DNA of 64,000 bases from an uncultured Ferrovum sp. (GTDB lineage: Bacteria; Pseudomonadota; Gammaproteobacteria; Burkholderiales; Ferrovaceae), in contig CAITLJ010000002.1 in assembly GCA_903893215.1 (NCBI GenBank), positions 40,899 to 104,898 on the forward strand. Direction: 5' to 3'. Positions 1 to 7,787 of the stretch are shown piece by piece (within the stretch, counting starts at the first letter, position 1; each line of letters opens with the position of its first letter). Under the pieces are notes generated by a model, which was given only the letters and a program-made list of their open reading frames with translations, was not told the DNA's origin and did not search any database. A program made the translations under genes and the position numbers.

Positions 1-1
1 A

Positions 2-667
2 CGCGCGTTGCACCGCGCGCACCACTACGACCTGATCCTGCTCGACCTGCAGATGCCGGAACTGGACGGCTTTGGCGTGATGGCGCAATTGCTGGAAGAC
101 CTCGGCAGCACGCCCCTCCCGGTGATCGCACTGACCGCCCAGCCCGCGCACAAGCTGCGCGCCCTGCAGGCGGGTGCGCGCGACTTCATCAACAAGCCCT
201 TTGAGTTCGTGGAAGTGGAGTTGCGCATTCACCATGTGCTGGAAATGCACCTGCTGCACAAGCAACTGGAGGCGCAAAACCGCGATCTGGAAAGACTGGT
301 ACAGGAGCGGACAGCCGCCCTGGAGGAAAGCGAGGCGCGCTATCGCAGCCTGACCGAACTGGCTGCCGACTGGTATTGGGAGCAGAACGAAGCGGGGACC
401 CTCACCCGGATGTCCGGCCCGATCCAGGAACTCTTCTCGCTTCCGGGACTGGCAGAGACTGGCAGCAACCGCTGGAATGCAGAAGAACGCCAGATCCTGC
501 AGGACAACATCGAAGCCAGGCGCACTTTTCTGGACTTGCTGGTGCATTGCCACAGGCCGGATGGCTCGCAACAGCAATTCCGCGTGAGCGGCGAACCGAT
601 CTTTGACCGGACCTGCCGTTTTGTTGGTTACCGGGGTCTGGGCGTCGAGGATCGCGCCTACCGCTGA
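2..667 (+). CDS. Response regulator receiver-PAS protein, 5' end outside the window
   Basis: The frame is open from base 2, so the start lies upstream. The visible part carries the second half of a receiver domain: the phosphoacceptor Asp lies in LILLDLQMPELDG, followed by IALTA and the conserved Lys in INKPFE. A charged coiled coil (about residues 80-110 of the visible part) leads into a PAS domain (YRSLTELAADWYWEQN). The protein stops after the PAS domain with no GGDEF, kinase or DNA-binding output, so it may act as a phosphorylation-dependent adaptor or partner. Known: receiver domains accept phosphate from a histidine kinase. Inferred: its kinase may be encoded just left of the window. 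Confidence 0.8.
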   Translation, partial: RALHRAHHYDLILLDLQMPELDGFGVMAQLLEDLGSTPLPVIALTAQPAHKLRALQAGARDFINKPFEFVEVELRIHHVLEMHLLHKQLEAQNRDLERLVQERTAALEESEARYRSLTELAADWYWEQNEAGTLTRMSGPIQELFSLPGLAETGSNRWNAEERQILQDNIEARRTFLDLLVHCHRPDGSQQQFRVSGEPIFDRTCRFVGYRGLGVEDRAYR

Positions 668-742
668 GCCTGCGCCACCCATCCCTGCAGGCCGAACTGC
701 CGGTCAGCGCCAAGCCGCCTTCCCTTTTGCGGAAATCCGACC

Positions 743-1456
743 ATGACGGCCACGGCCAATCAACTGATCGCAGCCTTCCCCCAAGACATCTGTCGCCGCT
801 GGGCCGCCCGACTCGAGCGCGTGGAGGTGCGTCGCGGCGATGTGTTGCATGACCCGGAGCGCGCAGTGGCGCACGTGTATTTTCCAGCCACCTGCATCCT
901 GTCCCTGCTGTACAACCTGCAGAATGGCGCGTCTGCCGAGATCGCCGTAGTGGGACACGAAGGCATGGTCGGCATCCAGGCCTTCATGGGTGGCAAGTCG
1001 ACCCTCACCGAAACAGTGGTCCGCAGCACCGGCGAGGCCTTCCGGCTGCCGGTGAACGCGCTCATGCAGGATTTTGAAGCCGGTGGCGCAGTGACGCGGG
1101 TGCTGTTGCGCTACACGCAGGCGCTGATGACGCAGATGGCGCAAACCGCCGCCTGCAACCGGCACCATACGCTGGATCAGCAGATGTGCCGGCTGTTGCT
1201 GCTGAGCCTGGACCGCCTGCACAGCCTGGAACTTTGGATGACCCATGAGCTGATCGCCAATATGCTGGGCGTGCGGCGTGAAGGCGTGACCGAGGTGGCG
1301 CTGGAACTGCAGAGAGCCGGCGTGATGCGTTACGCCCGCGGTCACATCACGGTGCTCGACCGGGCCGGACTGGAAGCGCGCAGTTGCGAATGTTACCGGG
1401 TGGTCAAGACCGAATATGATCGCCTGCTACCCGGACGGAGTCTGCTAACCGCCTGA
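743..1456 (+). CDS. Crp/Fnr family transcriptional regulator
   Basis: This 237-aa protein has an N-terminal cyclic-nucleotide-binding-like beta-roll (about residues 20-125; HVYFPATCILSLL, AEIAVVGHEGMVGIQAFMGG) and a C-terminal winged helix (about 150-225; MTHELIANMLGVRREGVTEV is the helix-turn-helix). There is no N-terminal cysteine cluster, so it is not an oxygen-sensing Fnr. The beta-roll lacks an obvious cAMP-binding arginine-serine signature, so the ligand is unknown. The ATG at 743 follows a GGAAA ribosome-binding sequence. It stands alone, 75 bp after the receiver-PAS gene, and converges on the beta-propeller gene. Confidence 0.85.
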   Translation: MTATANQLIAAFPQDICRRWAARLERVEVRRGDVLHDPERAVAHVYFPATCILSLLYNLQNGASAEIAVVGHEGMVGIQAFMGGKSTLTETVVRSTGEAFRLPVNALMQDFEAGGAVTRVLLRYTQALMTQMAQTAACNRHHTLDQQMCRLLLLSLDRLHSLELWMTHELIANMLGVRREGVTEVALELQRAGVMRYARGHITVLDRAGLEARSCECYRVVKTEYDRLLPGRSLLTA

Positions 1457-1469
1457 GGGTGACACGCAA

Positions 1470-1498
1470 GGCACCCGGGCGCGTGTGCCACGGGTGCC
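1470..1498. terminator. Hairpin between convergent genes
   Basis: GGCACCCG (1470-1477) and CGGGTGCC (1491-1498) form a perfect 8-bp stem with a 13-nt loop in the 55-bp gap between the convergent Crp/Fnr and beta-propeller genes. No U-run follows on either strand, so it may act only as a weak or Rho-assisted terminator or as a 3'-end stabiliser. Confidence 0.4.
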
Positions 1499-1511
1499 GC
1501 TGCCGGAGGGC

Positions 1512-2705
1512 TTACTGCACGGCAATGCCTTGCGCACCCGGCGGCACACCAGCCACGGTGTTCACTCGGGTCAGGCTGCCATCGGGCTCGACATGGAAGC
1601 CGGTGATGTCGCCTGGCGCAGTGGGGTTGGAACCCACCGCCTCGCGCACGTAGAGGAACTCGCCGTCGCGCGTGATGCCCAGGTCGAGTGCCGAGGCGCT
1701 GAGCGCTGCCGCCACCCCGTTGATCAGGCTGAGCGTGCCGTTTGCGCCGACAGAGAAACTTCCGATCGTGCCCGTTCCCGCGTTGCCGGTGTACGCATAG
1801 GCACCGTCCGGCGTCGTGATCAGCCAGCACGGGGCAGTCTGACCGTTCAACGACACCGATTGGCTGATGGGCTTGAGGGTTGCGGCATGGCCGATGTCGT
1901 AAGAGGACGCGCTACCGGATCCGGCTTCGGCGACCAGCAGGTAGCCGCGATGGGAAATTGCAAAACCGAACGGCACCTTGCCGGGGGCGGCGACAGCAAG
2001 GGTCTTGCCATGGGACGCGTAGCCGGCCGCATCCAGCGCGAAGCTGTCGATGGTGTTGGTACCTTTTTCCGTCACGATCAATGATTCGCTGTCCGGACCA
2101 ATCGCCACTTCACCCGGTGCAGCGTTAGTGCCACCCGGCAAGGCCACGGTCGAATTCGGCAGCGCGCGCAGGCGGCCCTGCGCAGCATCCAGCCGAAAAC
2201 CGCTGACGTTGGGAGTTCCCGCGGCATTCACCGCATAAACCAGATTGCCACGCACCGCAAGGCCTGTCGGCTTGACGCCGCCAGACGGCACCTTGTCGAG
2301 CAGCTCCAGGCGGTCGCCTTCGGCACGAAACAGAGAAATGTCGTTGCTGCCCGCGTTGACCGCCAGCAGCAGCCCATCCTTGTAGATGACCGAGTTTTGT
2401 GAGGCAAGCGGATCGATGCCAGCGGCGCCAGCGGGGGGCGGTGGCGTGATGGTGCCCAGACCACCGGTCGGTACGCTCTGCGCGAACGTCAGCGTGCCAT
2501 CGGCAGCACGATGGTAGACCTCGACAGAATTGCCGGCGGCCTGATTGGACAGCACATAGACGGCGCCGCCCTGAGCGGCCTGTGCCAGTTGCGTGCCACC
2601 GAGCAGTGCCAGGGCGGCGGCGACCATGACGGCCATACGTTTGGCGGGGGACCGCGTGCTGGCGATACGGTGCGAAATGCTGCGGGCGTGGTTGTGCTTG
2701 ATCAT
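1512..2705 (-). CDS. Secreted beta-propeller protein, lactonase/YncE-like
   Basis: This protein of 397 aa has a basic N-terminus and a hydrophobic stretch ending in AQA (MAVMVAAALALLGGTQLAQA), a Sec signal peptide. The mature part shows repeated YVLSNQAAGNSVEVY, LLLAVNAGSNDISLF, YAYTGNAGTGTIGSF-type blades, as in seven-bladed 6-phosphogluconolactonase/YncE-like propellers. The start MIKHNH is chosen because AGGAGAAAGG lies just upstream; the longer frame to 2738 would place the ribosome-binding site inside the gene. A lactonase reaction is possible but unproven, since many members of this fold have no known substrate. Its periplasmic or extracellular location argues against the cytosolic Pgl role. 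Confidence 0.75.
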   Translation of the reverse strand: MIKHNHARSISHRIASTRSPAKRMAVMVAAALALLGGTQLAQAAQGGAVYVLSNQAAGNSVEVYHRAADGTLTFAQSVPTGGLGTITPPPPAGAAGIDPLASQNSVIYKDGLLLAVNAGSNDISLFRAEGDRLELLDKVPSGGVKPTGLAVRGNLVYAVNAAGTPNVSGFRLDAAQGRLRALPNSTVALPGGTNAAPGEVAIGPDSESLIVTEKGTNTIDSFALDAAGYASHGKTLAVAAPGKVPFGFAISHRGYLLVAEAGSGSASSYDIGHAATLKPISQSVSLNGQTAPCWLITTPDGAYAYTGNAGTGTIGSFSVGANGTLSLINGVAAALSASALDLGITRDGEFLYVREAVGSNPTAPGDITGFHVEPDGSLTRVNTVAGVPPGAQGIAVQ

Positions 2706-2840
2706 GATTTTTCCTTTCTCCTGGTGGGGGATGGGCATGCCGCTGTCACCTGCCCGTGCGGGTCGACTGCACAGCTGCGCGACATGTGAGTCAGTCGCGC
2801 CAGGCGGCCCGTCCTTACAGAGATATTCAGAAAAATTTAG

Positions 2841-4979
2841 TCAGCCACACGCTGCAGCACCCACCAAGGCCGGAACATCCAGCGGCGCGGGATCCGGTTC
2901 CTCCGGGAAAAACTGGGTGATCGGCACGGGTTTACCAAACAGATAGCCCTGAAAGATGCAGCACCCCTCCTTCAGCAGGACATCCCGCTGCGTTTCAGTT
3001 TCGATCCCCTCAGCGACGACGACCATCTTCAAACGATTCGCCAGAAAGAACATGAACCGCACCAAATCGCCATCTCTCCCGCCTTCGGTCAGCTCTGCCA
3101 CGAAGCTGCGGTCGATCTTGAGCTCATCCAGGGGCAGCCGCTTGAGATAGTTGAGCGAGGAATACCCGGTGCCGAAATCATCGATGCAGAACCGTATGCC
3201 GCGATGCCGCAGACTGCTGATGGTTGCGACGATCGGCTCAAAATCGCCGAGTAACAGACTTTCGGTGATTTCCAGCTTCAGGCGATCAGCGCGCGCCCCG
3301 GTCGCGTCGAGGATGCGCAACACCTGCGCCATAAAGTCGGGCTGGCGGAATTGCACCGCACTCACGTTCACGGACATGGTCAGGTCGCGCGTGGCCGGGT
3401 CAGCCTGCCACGCAGTCAACTGGGCGCAAGCGGTGTGAAGCACCCAATTGCCAATTGGCACGATCAATCCATTTTTTTCGGCGACTGGTATGAATTTGTC
3501 AGGCGGCACCGGGGGCCCGCCGGTCGGATACCATCGCAGCAGAGCCTCAGCACCAAGGATCACGCCCTGGGCATTGACTTGAGGCTGGTAGTGCAGTTGC
3601 AGCTCCCTGTTCTCAAGTGCACAGCGCAGGCTTGATTCCATATTGACCCGCTCAAGAAACTCAGTCCGGATAGCAACATTAAAGGCGCAAACCATGTTGC
3701 GGCCAGATGATTTGGCCTGATAAAGCGCCATATCGACCTCCTTCAGCAACTCGCTGACGGAAGTCGTTGCTGCAGAGAAGATTGCCGTGCCAATACTGGG
3801 GGTCAACAGATAGGTGGACTCACCAACCTCAAATGGCTCACGCAGCCGGGCCAGCAGATGCCGGGCGACCGCGTCGACGCGCTCTGCGGCTTCGCCGACA
3901 GAGGTAGCCATATTGCCCAGAGACGCCAAAAACTCATCGCCACCAATACGCGCGAGCGTGTCGCACTCGCGCAGGCAATGTTTCAGGCGCTGGCCAAATT
4001 CAATCAGGAGCTGATCGCCAAAAGTGTGCCCACGCGTATCGTTGATGATCTTGAAGTGGTCTATATCAATCAGCATGACGCCAGCCAGATCGCCGCCAGC
4101 GCGAATCTCTGCCGATATTTGATCGAGCCGCCGCATGATCTGGCGACGGTTAGCCAGGTTGGTCAGTGAATCCGTCAATGCCAAGCGTTCTGCCAGCTCT
4201 TGCGCCTGTTTCAGTTCGGTGATGTCCGTGCGCACGCCAACAATCCCGCCGTTTTTGGTCGGTCGCTCGGACACTTGCAACCACTTTCCGTCCGCAAACC
4301 GAATCTGGCGCAGGTCGCCGCCTGGTCGGCGGTGGCGGCGCGTGCGCTCGGCCACCCAGGCCTCAAGATCACCACCGAACTCAGGCTCAATCATCTCGCC
4401 GCGAGTCAGGACCGAGCTCCGGACCAGATCAGCAAACGTCCAGCCCTGGATGTCGGAAAACCTGTTGAACGGCGTAAAGGTGCCCGCATACGCCTGATTG
4501 CAAAGGATGAGCCGGTCATCCTGGTCAAACAATCCAAATGCATCGCGGATACTTTCGATTGCGTCCTGCATGGATTCCTTCCACGCATTTGCAGCATCCA
4601 ACTCGAGCGATTTATGGGTCTCGGTAAGGTCGACCTGAATCCCGAGGAAATTTGTGATCAGCCCCGCCTGGTTGCGCAGCGGCGTCAGGCTGAGTCGGTT
4701 CCAGAATGTGCTGCCATCCTTACGATAGTTGAGCAGTTCAACCGTGATGGCCTGCTCAAGCACAATCGCCTGGCGCAGCCGCATCCGGGTATCGGCTGCG
4801 GTTTCCGGTCCGGAGAGAAAGCGACAGTCATGACCAATGATCTCGGCGCGAGAGTAACCGGTCATCCGCAGGAACGCCTCATTGCAGAAGCTGATCGGCT
4901 GTTTGCCACCCACGGCATCCGTGATCACGATGCCGTGTGGCGACAATTCGACGGCTGCAGTCAGCAAACTGATATCCAA
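2841..4979 (-). CDS. LOV-PAS-GGDEF-EAL protein, putative blue-light-responsive c-di-GMP enzyme
   Basis: A 712-aa cytosolic protein with no membrane segment. Residues 1-120 form a LOV-type PAS domain: GHDCRFLSG supplies the flavin-adduct cysteine (Cys52) and Arg53, NYRKDG supplies Asn84, FWN supplies Asn94 and GIQ supplies Gln115. The usual Gln of the RFLQ motif is Ser56. A second PAS spans about 135-255. The GGDEF domain (about 265-430) has an intact GGDEF (346-350) and an inhibitory I-site RECD (337-340). The EAL domain (about 445-690) has EAL (478-480), the catalytic DDFGTGYSS and LKIDRSF motifs and AEGIE. Both activities could therefore work. The start is TTG, preceded by AGAGGGGGG; no ATG fits. 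Known: LOV domains bind FMN. Inferred: light tunes c-di-GMP turnover here. Confidence 0.88.
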   Translation of the reverse strand: MDISLLTAAVELSPHGIVITDAVGGKQPISFCNEAFLRMTGYSRAEIIGHDCRFLSGPETAADTRMRLRQAIVLEQAITVELLNYRKDGSTFWNRLSLTPLRNQAGLITNFLGIQVDLTETHKSLELDAANAWKESMQDAIESIRDAFGLFDQDDRLILCNQAYAGTFTPFNRFSDIQGWTFADLVRSSVLTRGEMIEPEFGGDLEAWVAERTRRHRRPGGDLRQIRFADGKWLQVSERPTKNGGIVGVRTDITELKQAQELAERLALTDSLTNLANRRQIMRRLDQISAEIRAGGDLAGVMLIDIDHFKIINDTRGHTFGDQLLIEFGQRLKHCLRECDTLARIGGDEFLASLGNMATSVGEAAERVDAVARHLLARLREPFEVGESTYLLTPSIGTAIFSAATTSVSELLKEVDMALYQAKSSGRNMVCAFNVAIRTEFLERVNMESSLRCALENRELQLHYQPQVNAQGVILGAEALLRWYPTGGPPVPPDKFIPVAEKNGLIVPIGNWVLHTACAQLTAWQADPATRDLTMSVNVSAVQFRQPDFMAQVLRILDATGARADRLKLEITESLLLGDFEPIVATISSLRHRGIRFCIDDFGTGYSSLNYLKRLPLDELKIDRSFVAELTEGGRDGDLVRFMFFLANRLKMVVVAEGIETETQRDVLLKEGCCIFQGYLFGKPVPITQFFPEEPDPAPLDVPALVGAAACG

Positions 4980-5053
4980 GGCGCCCCCCTCTGATGCCGG
5001 CTACTGCCGCTTACCCATCGGCCAGGGCCGCAGGTCACGCCAAAACGTGCGCA

Positions 5054-5076
5054 ATACCGTACTCCAGTATGGGTAT
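5054..5076. promoter_or_regulatory. Imperfect inverted repeat upstream of the LOV gene
   Basis: ATACCGTACT and AGTATGGGTAT flank a 2-bp centre, about 75 bp upstream of the TTG start of the LOV-GGDEF-EAL gene. A second, A/T-only palindrome (AGAAAAA-gtg-TTTTTCT) lies at 5088-5104. The 229-bp gap around them holds no gene. These could be an operator and a weak lysR terminator. Confidence 0.3.
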
Positions 5077-5208
5077 AGACAGGCAAAAGAAAAAGTGTTT
5101 TTCTGCCGACTTTGATGCGCGCAAGCACAGTGCGTGTTCAGGCCGGGCGGCAGTTGCGGCCAATCCGTCCGCTGCTGTCAGCCGGCGCAATGCCGCTTTG
5201 CCACCAGC

Positions 5209-6099
5209 TCAGGTGTCTGGCGCACCCGCCAGCAGACGCTCAAGCACTTCGATGCGATGGCGCCGCGGCGTGGTGATCGCATAGAAACGCTCCTGCAGCG
5301 CCGCTGACTGGCCAACCGCCACCAGCAGTCCCGCACGCAACTCATCCTGCACTACCACTTCCGGTAGCAGGGTAAGCCAGCCACTGTCGCGCGCAATCAG
5401 GCGCAGCATCGCCATGTCGTCTACCTCGGCGCGCAGCCTGGGACTGACACCTGCCGTGACGCAGAGCGCATCAAACTGCGTGCGCAAGGCATGGCGTGGT
5501 CCCGGCAGAGCAACATCCAGGCCATCCAGGTCTTCCGGAATGCGCAGTCGTTGTGCCGCCCACTGGCTGGCAGGACCAACCAGCGAGATGTGCTGGCTGC
5601 CCAAAAACCGGCAGTGCAAAGGTCGTTCGGGATCCGCGGGCACCGTCTCGTTGGCCAACACCACATCCAGCTGGTGCTGCACCAGCCGCGCCAGCAGTCC
5701 CTCGAGCAGACCGGACTCCAGCGTCAAGACCACGGCGGGGTCGGTGAGCGCCGGGCGAATCCAGTTTTCCTGATAATTGCGCGACAGCGTGGCCACGCTG
5801 CCCACCCGCAGGCGGGCAATCCCGGCGGAACGGCCTTGCAGACGCCCCAACATTTCGTGGCCTAGGCCAAAGATATTGTCGGCATACGCCTGCACCAGCT
5901 GTCCCGCATCGGTCAGCACCAGCCGGCGGCCCTCCCGTCTGAACAAATCCTCGCCAATCCGCTCCTCCAACTGTCGGATCTGGGCAGAAAGTGCGGATTG
6001 GGAGGTGTTCAACTCCCCTGCGGCGCGCGTCAGATGCCCGAGTTTGGCAACCCGCCAGAAATAGAACAGATGATGAAAGTTGAGTTGACTGAGGTTCAA
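5209..6099 (-). CDS. LysR family regulator of the dab operon
   Basis: A 296-aa LysR protein: N-terminal winged HTH (residues 5-65; FYFWRVAKLGHLTRAAGELN and SQSALSAQIRQLE) followed by a periplasmic-binding-protein-like effector domain (about 95-290). The N-terminus resembles the NhaR/CbbR-like branch. It is transcribed divergently from dabB across a 98-bp AT-rich gap, the usual arrangement for a LysR factor controlling its neighbour. LysR regulators are found next to dab genes in sulfur oxidisers. Inferred: it induces DAB when CO2 or bicarbonate is short. The effector is unknown. Confidence 0.85.
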   Translation of the reverse strand: MNLSQLNFHHLFYFWRVAKLGHLTRAAGELNTSQSALSAQIRQLEERIGEDLFRREGRRLVLTDAGQLVQAYADNIFGLGHEMLGRLQGRSAGIARLRVGSVATLSRNYQENWIRPALTDPAVVLTLESGLLEGLLARLVQHQLDVVLANETVPADPERPLHCRFLGSQHISLVGPASQWAAQRLRIPEDLDGLDVALPGPRHALRTQFDALCVTAGVSPRLRAEVDDMAMLRLIARDSGWLTLLPEVVVQDELRAGLLVAVGQSAALQERFYAITTPRRHRIEVLERLLAGAPDT

Positions 6100-6197
6100 T
6101 GTTCTGTTTTTAATATCAAATTGTTCTTTATATTCTATTTTACGGAATCTTCAATCACAAGCATTATCGTCCTCACCAACTTGATCAGGAATCGGCG
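6100..6197. promoter_or_regulatory. AT-rich divergent promoter region, lysR/dabB
   Basis: This 98-bp gap is much richer in A/T than the surrounding DNA (for example TAATATCAAATTG and CTTTATATTCTATTTTA). It includes AATAT (6112-6116) and ATATT (6130-6134) as possible half-sites of a LysR operator. It must hold the promoters of both lysR and dabB. The dabB ATG is preceded by AGGAA. Confidence 0.5.
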
Positions 6198-7787
6198 ATG
6201 GATACTTTCGGGCTGGCCGGATCTGTGTGTGCCTTGGCACCAGTCACCTTGATGGCAATCCTTGCAGGATTGACGCAACTGCGTCGGGTCACATTGCCCG
6301 GACTATGGGTCCTGTTCCAGGCGCTTTCATTTGCCATACTGGCAGGCACCGGCATTTGCCTCTGGTTGGGCAGAGAGGGCGCGCATTGGCCAGGCGGAGC
6401 AACAGCAGGCACGCTCAGTCTGGTGGTGGCCTTGCTGGTGCAGTCGCTCGGTGCAGTGATTGGCGCCTTTTCTGCGCGTTATCTGCAGGGAGAACCCGGC
6501 CAGCGCCGTTATGTCGCGGCACTGGCCATGGTGCTTGCGGGCGTGCACTTGCTGCTGATGGCAGATCACTGGCTGCTGCTGATTGCCGCCTGGGCATTCG
6601 TGGGGATTGCACTGCAGGACCTGCTGTGCTTCTACCCGGATCGCCCTTTCGCACGTCTTGCTGCCCACAAGAAGCAGATCGCCGACCGGGTGGCCGACGG
6701 GCTGCTGCTGGGTGCCGCCGCGCTGGCATGGCTGGAAGTCGGCAGCGGCTCGCTCTCCGCCTTGTGGAACCATATTGCGCTGCATGGCCTGTCTGCGTCC
6801 CTGCAGATGAGTGCAGTCCTGCTTGCCCTGGCCGTGATCCTTCGCACGGCTTTACTGCCCGTGCACGGGTGGCTGATCCAGGTGATGGAAGCGCCGACCC
6901 CCGTCTCGGCCCTGTTGCATGCGGGAGTGGTCAATCTGGGCGGTTTTGTGCTGATCCGCTTCGCGCCCTTGCTTGCACAGTCCGTTCCGGCGCGTTGCCT
7001 GCTTCTGGCATTCGGGCTTGCGACTGCCGCGATGGCTGGCATGGTGACGCTCACCCGGGTCAGCATCAAGGTCCGGTTGGCGTGGTCCACCGTCGCCCAG
7101 ATGGGCTTCATGCTGCTTGAGTGTGCCGTCGGCCTATACACCCTGGCCGCCCTGCACCTGTTGGGTCATTCGCTGTACAAGGCCCACGCCTTCCTGTCGG
7201 CATCGGGCGCAGTGCGTCAGACCCGCCTGCAGGCCTTACGTGGTGCGTCATCACCGCTTGCCGTCAGCCTCTGGCTGGCGCCAGTCCTGACGATTTGCAG
7301 CGTGTTCTCGGTAAGCTTGCTGGCTGGCCATACGACTTGGCCTTGGTGGTGGTGTGTGGTGCTTGGCGTCGCGTGGGCGCCGCTCTTGTGGCTACCGGCC
7401 ACGCCAATGGACTGGCAGGCATTCAGTCTCAAGGTCTTGTCTGGGGTGCTGATGGCGGTCGGTCTGACCATGGCCGCACTAACGGCACACGCACTGCCGC
7501 TTGGCCTCCGCGACGCCCCGCAAGAGGGGCCAGGTCGGATCGCAATGATCAGCATGGCGGCCCTGTATGCCTTTCAGATACTGCTGCAAACGCGGCCGCA
7601 AAGTCTTGCGCAATGGCGACGTTGGACCTATGCCGGGTTTTATCTGGACGAGGCCTACACGCGCCTGGCGCTGACCCTCTGGCCAACGCAATGGACGCCC
7701 GCGTCTTCCGCCCAGGCGCCCCCCCAAGCCGTGACACCGCCTCTGGCGGGAGCGTCCACTGAACTGGCCAACAGGAGTGCCGCATGA
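6198..7787 (+). CDS. dabB: DabB, proton-conducting NuoL-like membrane subunit of the DAB inorganic-carbon system
   Basis: A 529-aa polytopic membrane protein (roughly 13-14 hydrophobic helices) of the complex-I/Mrp antiporter family. The core includes VHGWLIQVMEAPTPVSALLHAGVVNLGG, the H-rich segment conserved in NuoL/M/N, and HLLGHSLYKAHAFLSASG. It overlaps dabA by 4 bp (ATGA), so the two are translationally coupled. Known: in Halothiobacillus and related bacteria, DabB couples ion flow to DabA, which hydrates CO2 to bicarbonate vectorially. There are no other nuo genes here, so it is not respiratory complex I. Confidence 0.9.
   Translation: MDTFGLAGSVCALAPVTLMAILAGLTQLRRVTLPGLWVLFQALSFAILAGTGICLWLGREGAHWPGGATAGTLSLVVALLVQSLGAVIGAFSARYLQGEPGQRRYVAALAMVLAGVHLLLMADHWLLLIAAWAFVGIALQDLLCFYPDRPFARLAAHKKQIADRVADGLLLGAAALAWLEVGSGSLSALWNHIALHGLSASLQMSAVLLALAVILRTALLPVHGWLIQVMEAPTPVSALLHAGVVNLGGFVLIRFAPLLAQSVPARCLLLAFGLATAAMAGMVTLTRVSIKVRLAWSTVAQMGFMLLECAVGLYTLAALHLLGHSLYKAHAFLSASGAVRQTRLQALRGASSPLAVSLWLAPVLTICSVFSVSLLAGHTTWPWWWCVVLGVAWAPLLWLPATPMDWQAFSLKVLSGVLMAVGLTMAALTAHALPLGLRDAPQEGPGRIAMISMAALYAFQILLQTRPQSLAQWRRWTYAGFYLDEAYTRLALTLWPTQWTPASSAQAPPQAVTPPLAGASTELANRSAA

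Noticed and set aside
6198..7787. Subunit of respiratory complex I (NuoL)
   Set aside because: No other nuo genes, and the gene is translationally coupled to DUF2309 dabA, so DabB is the better call.
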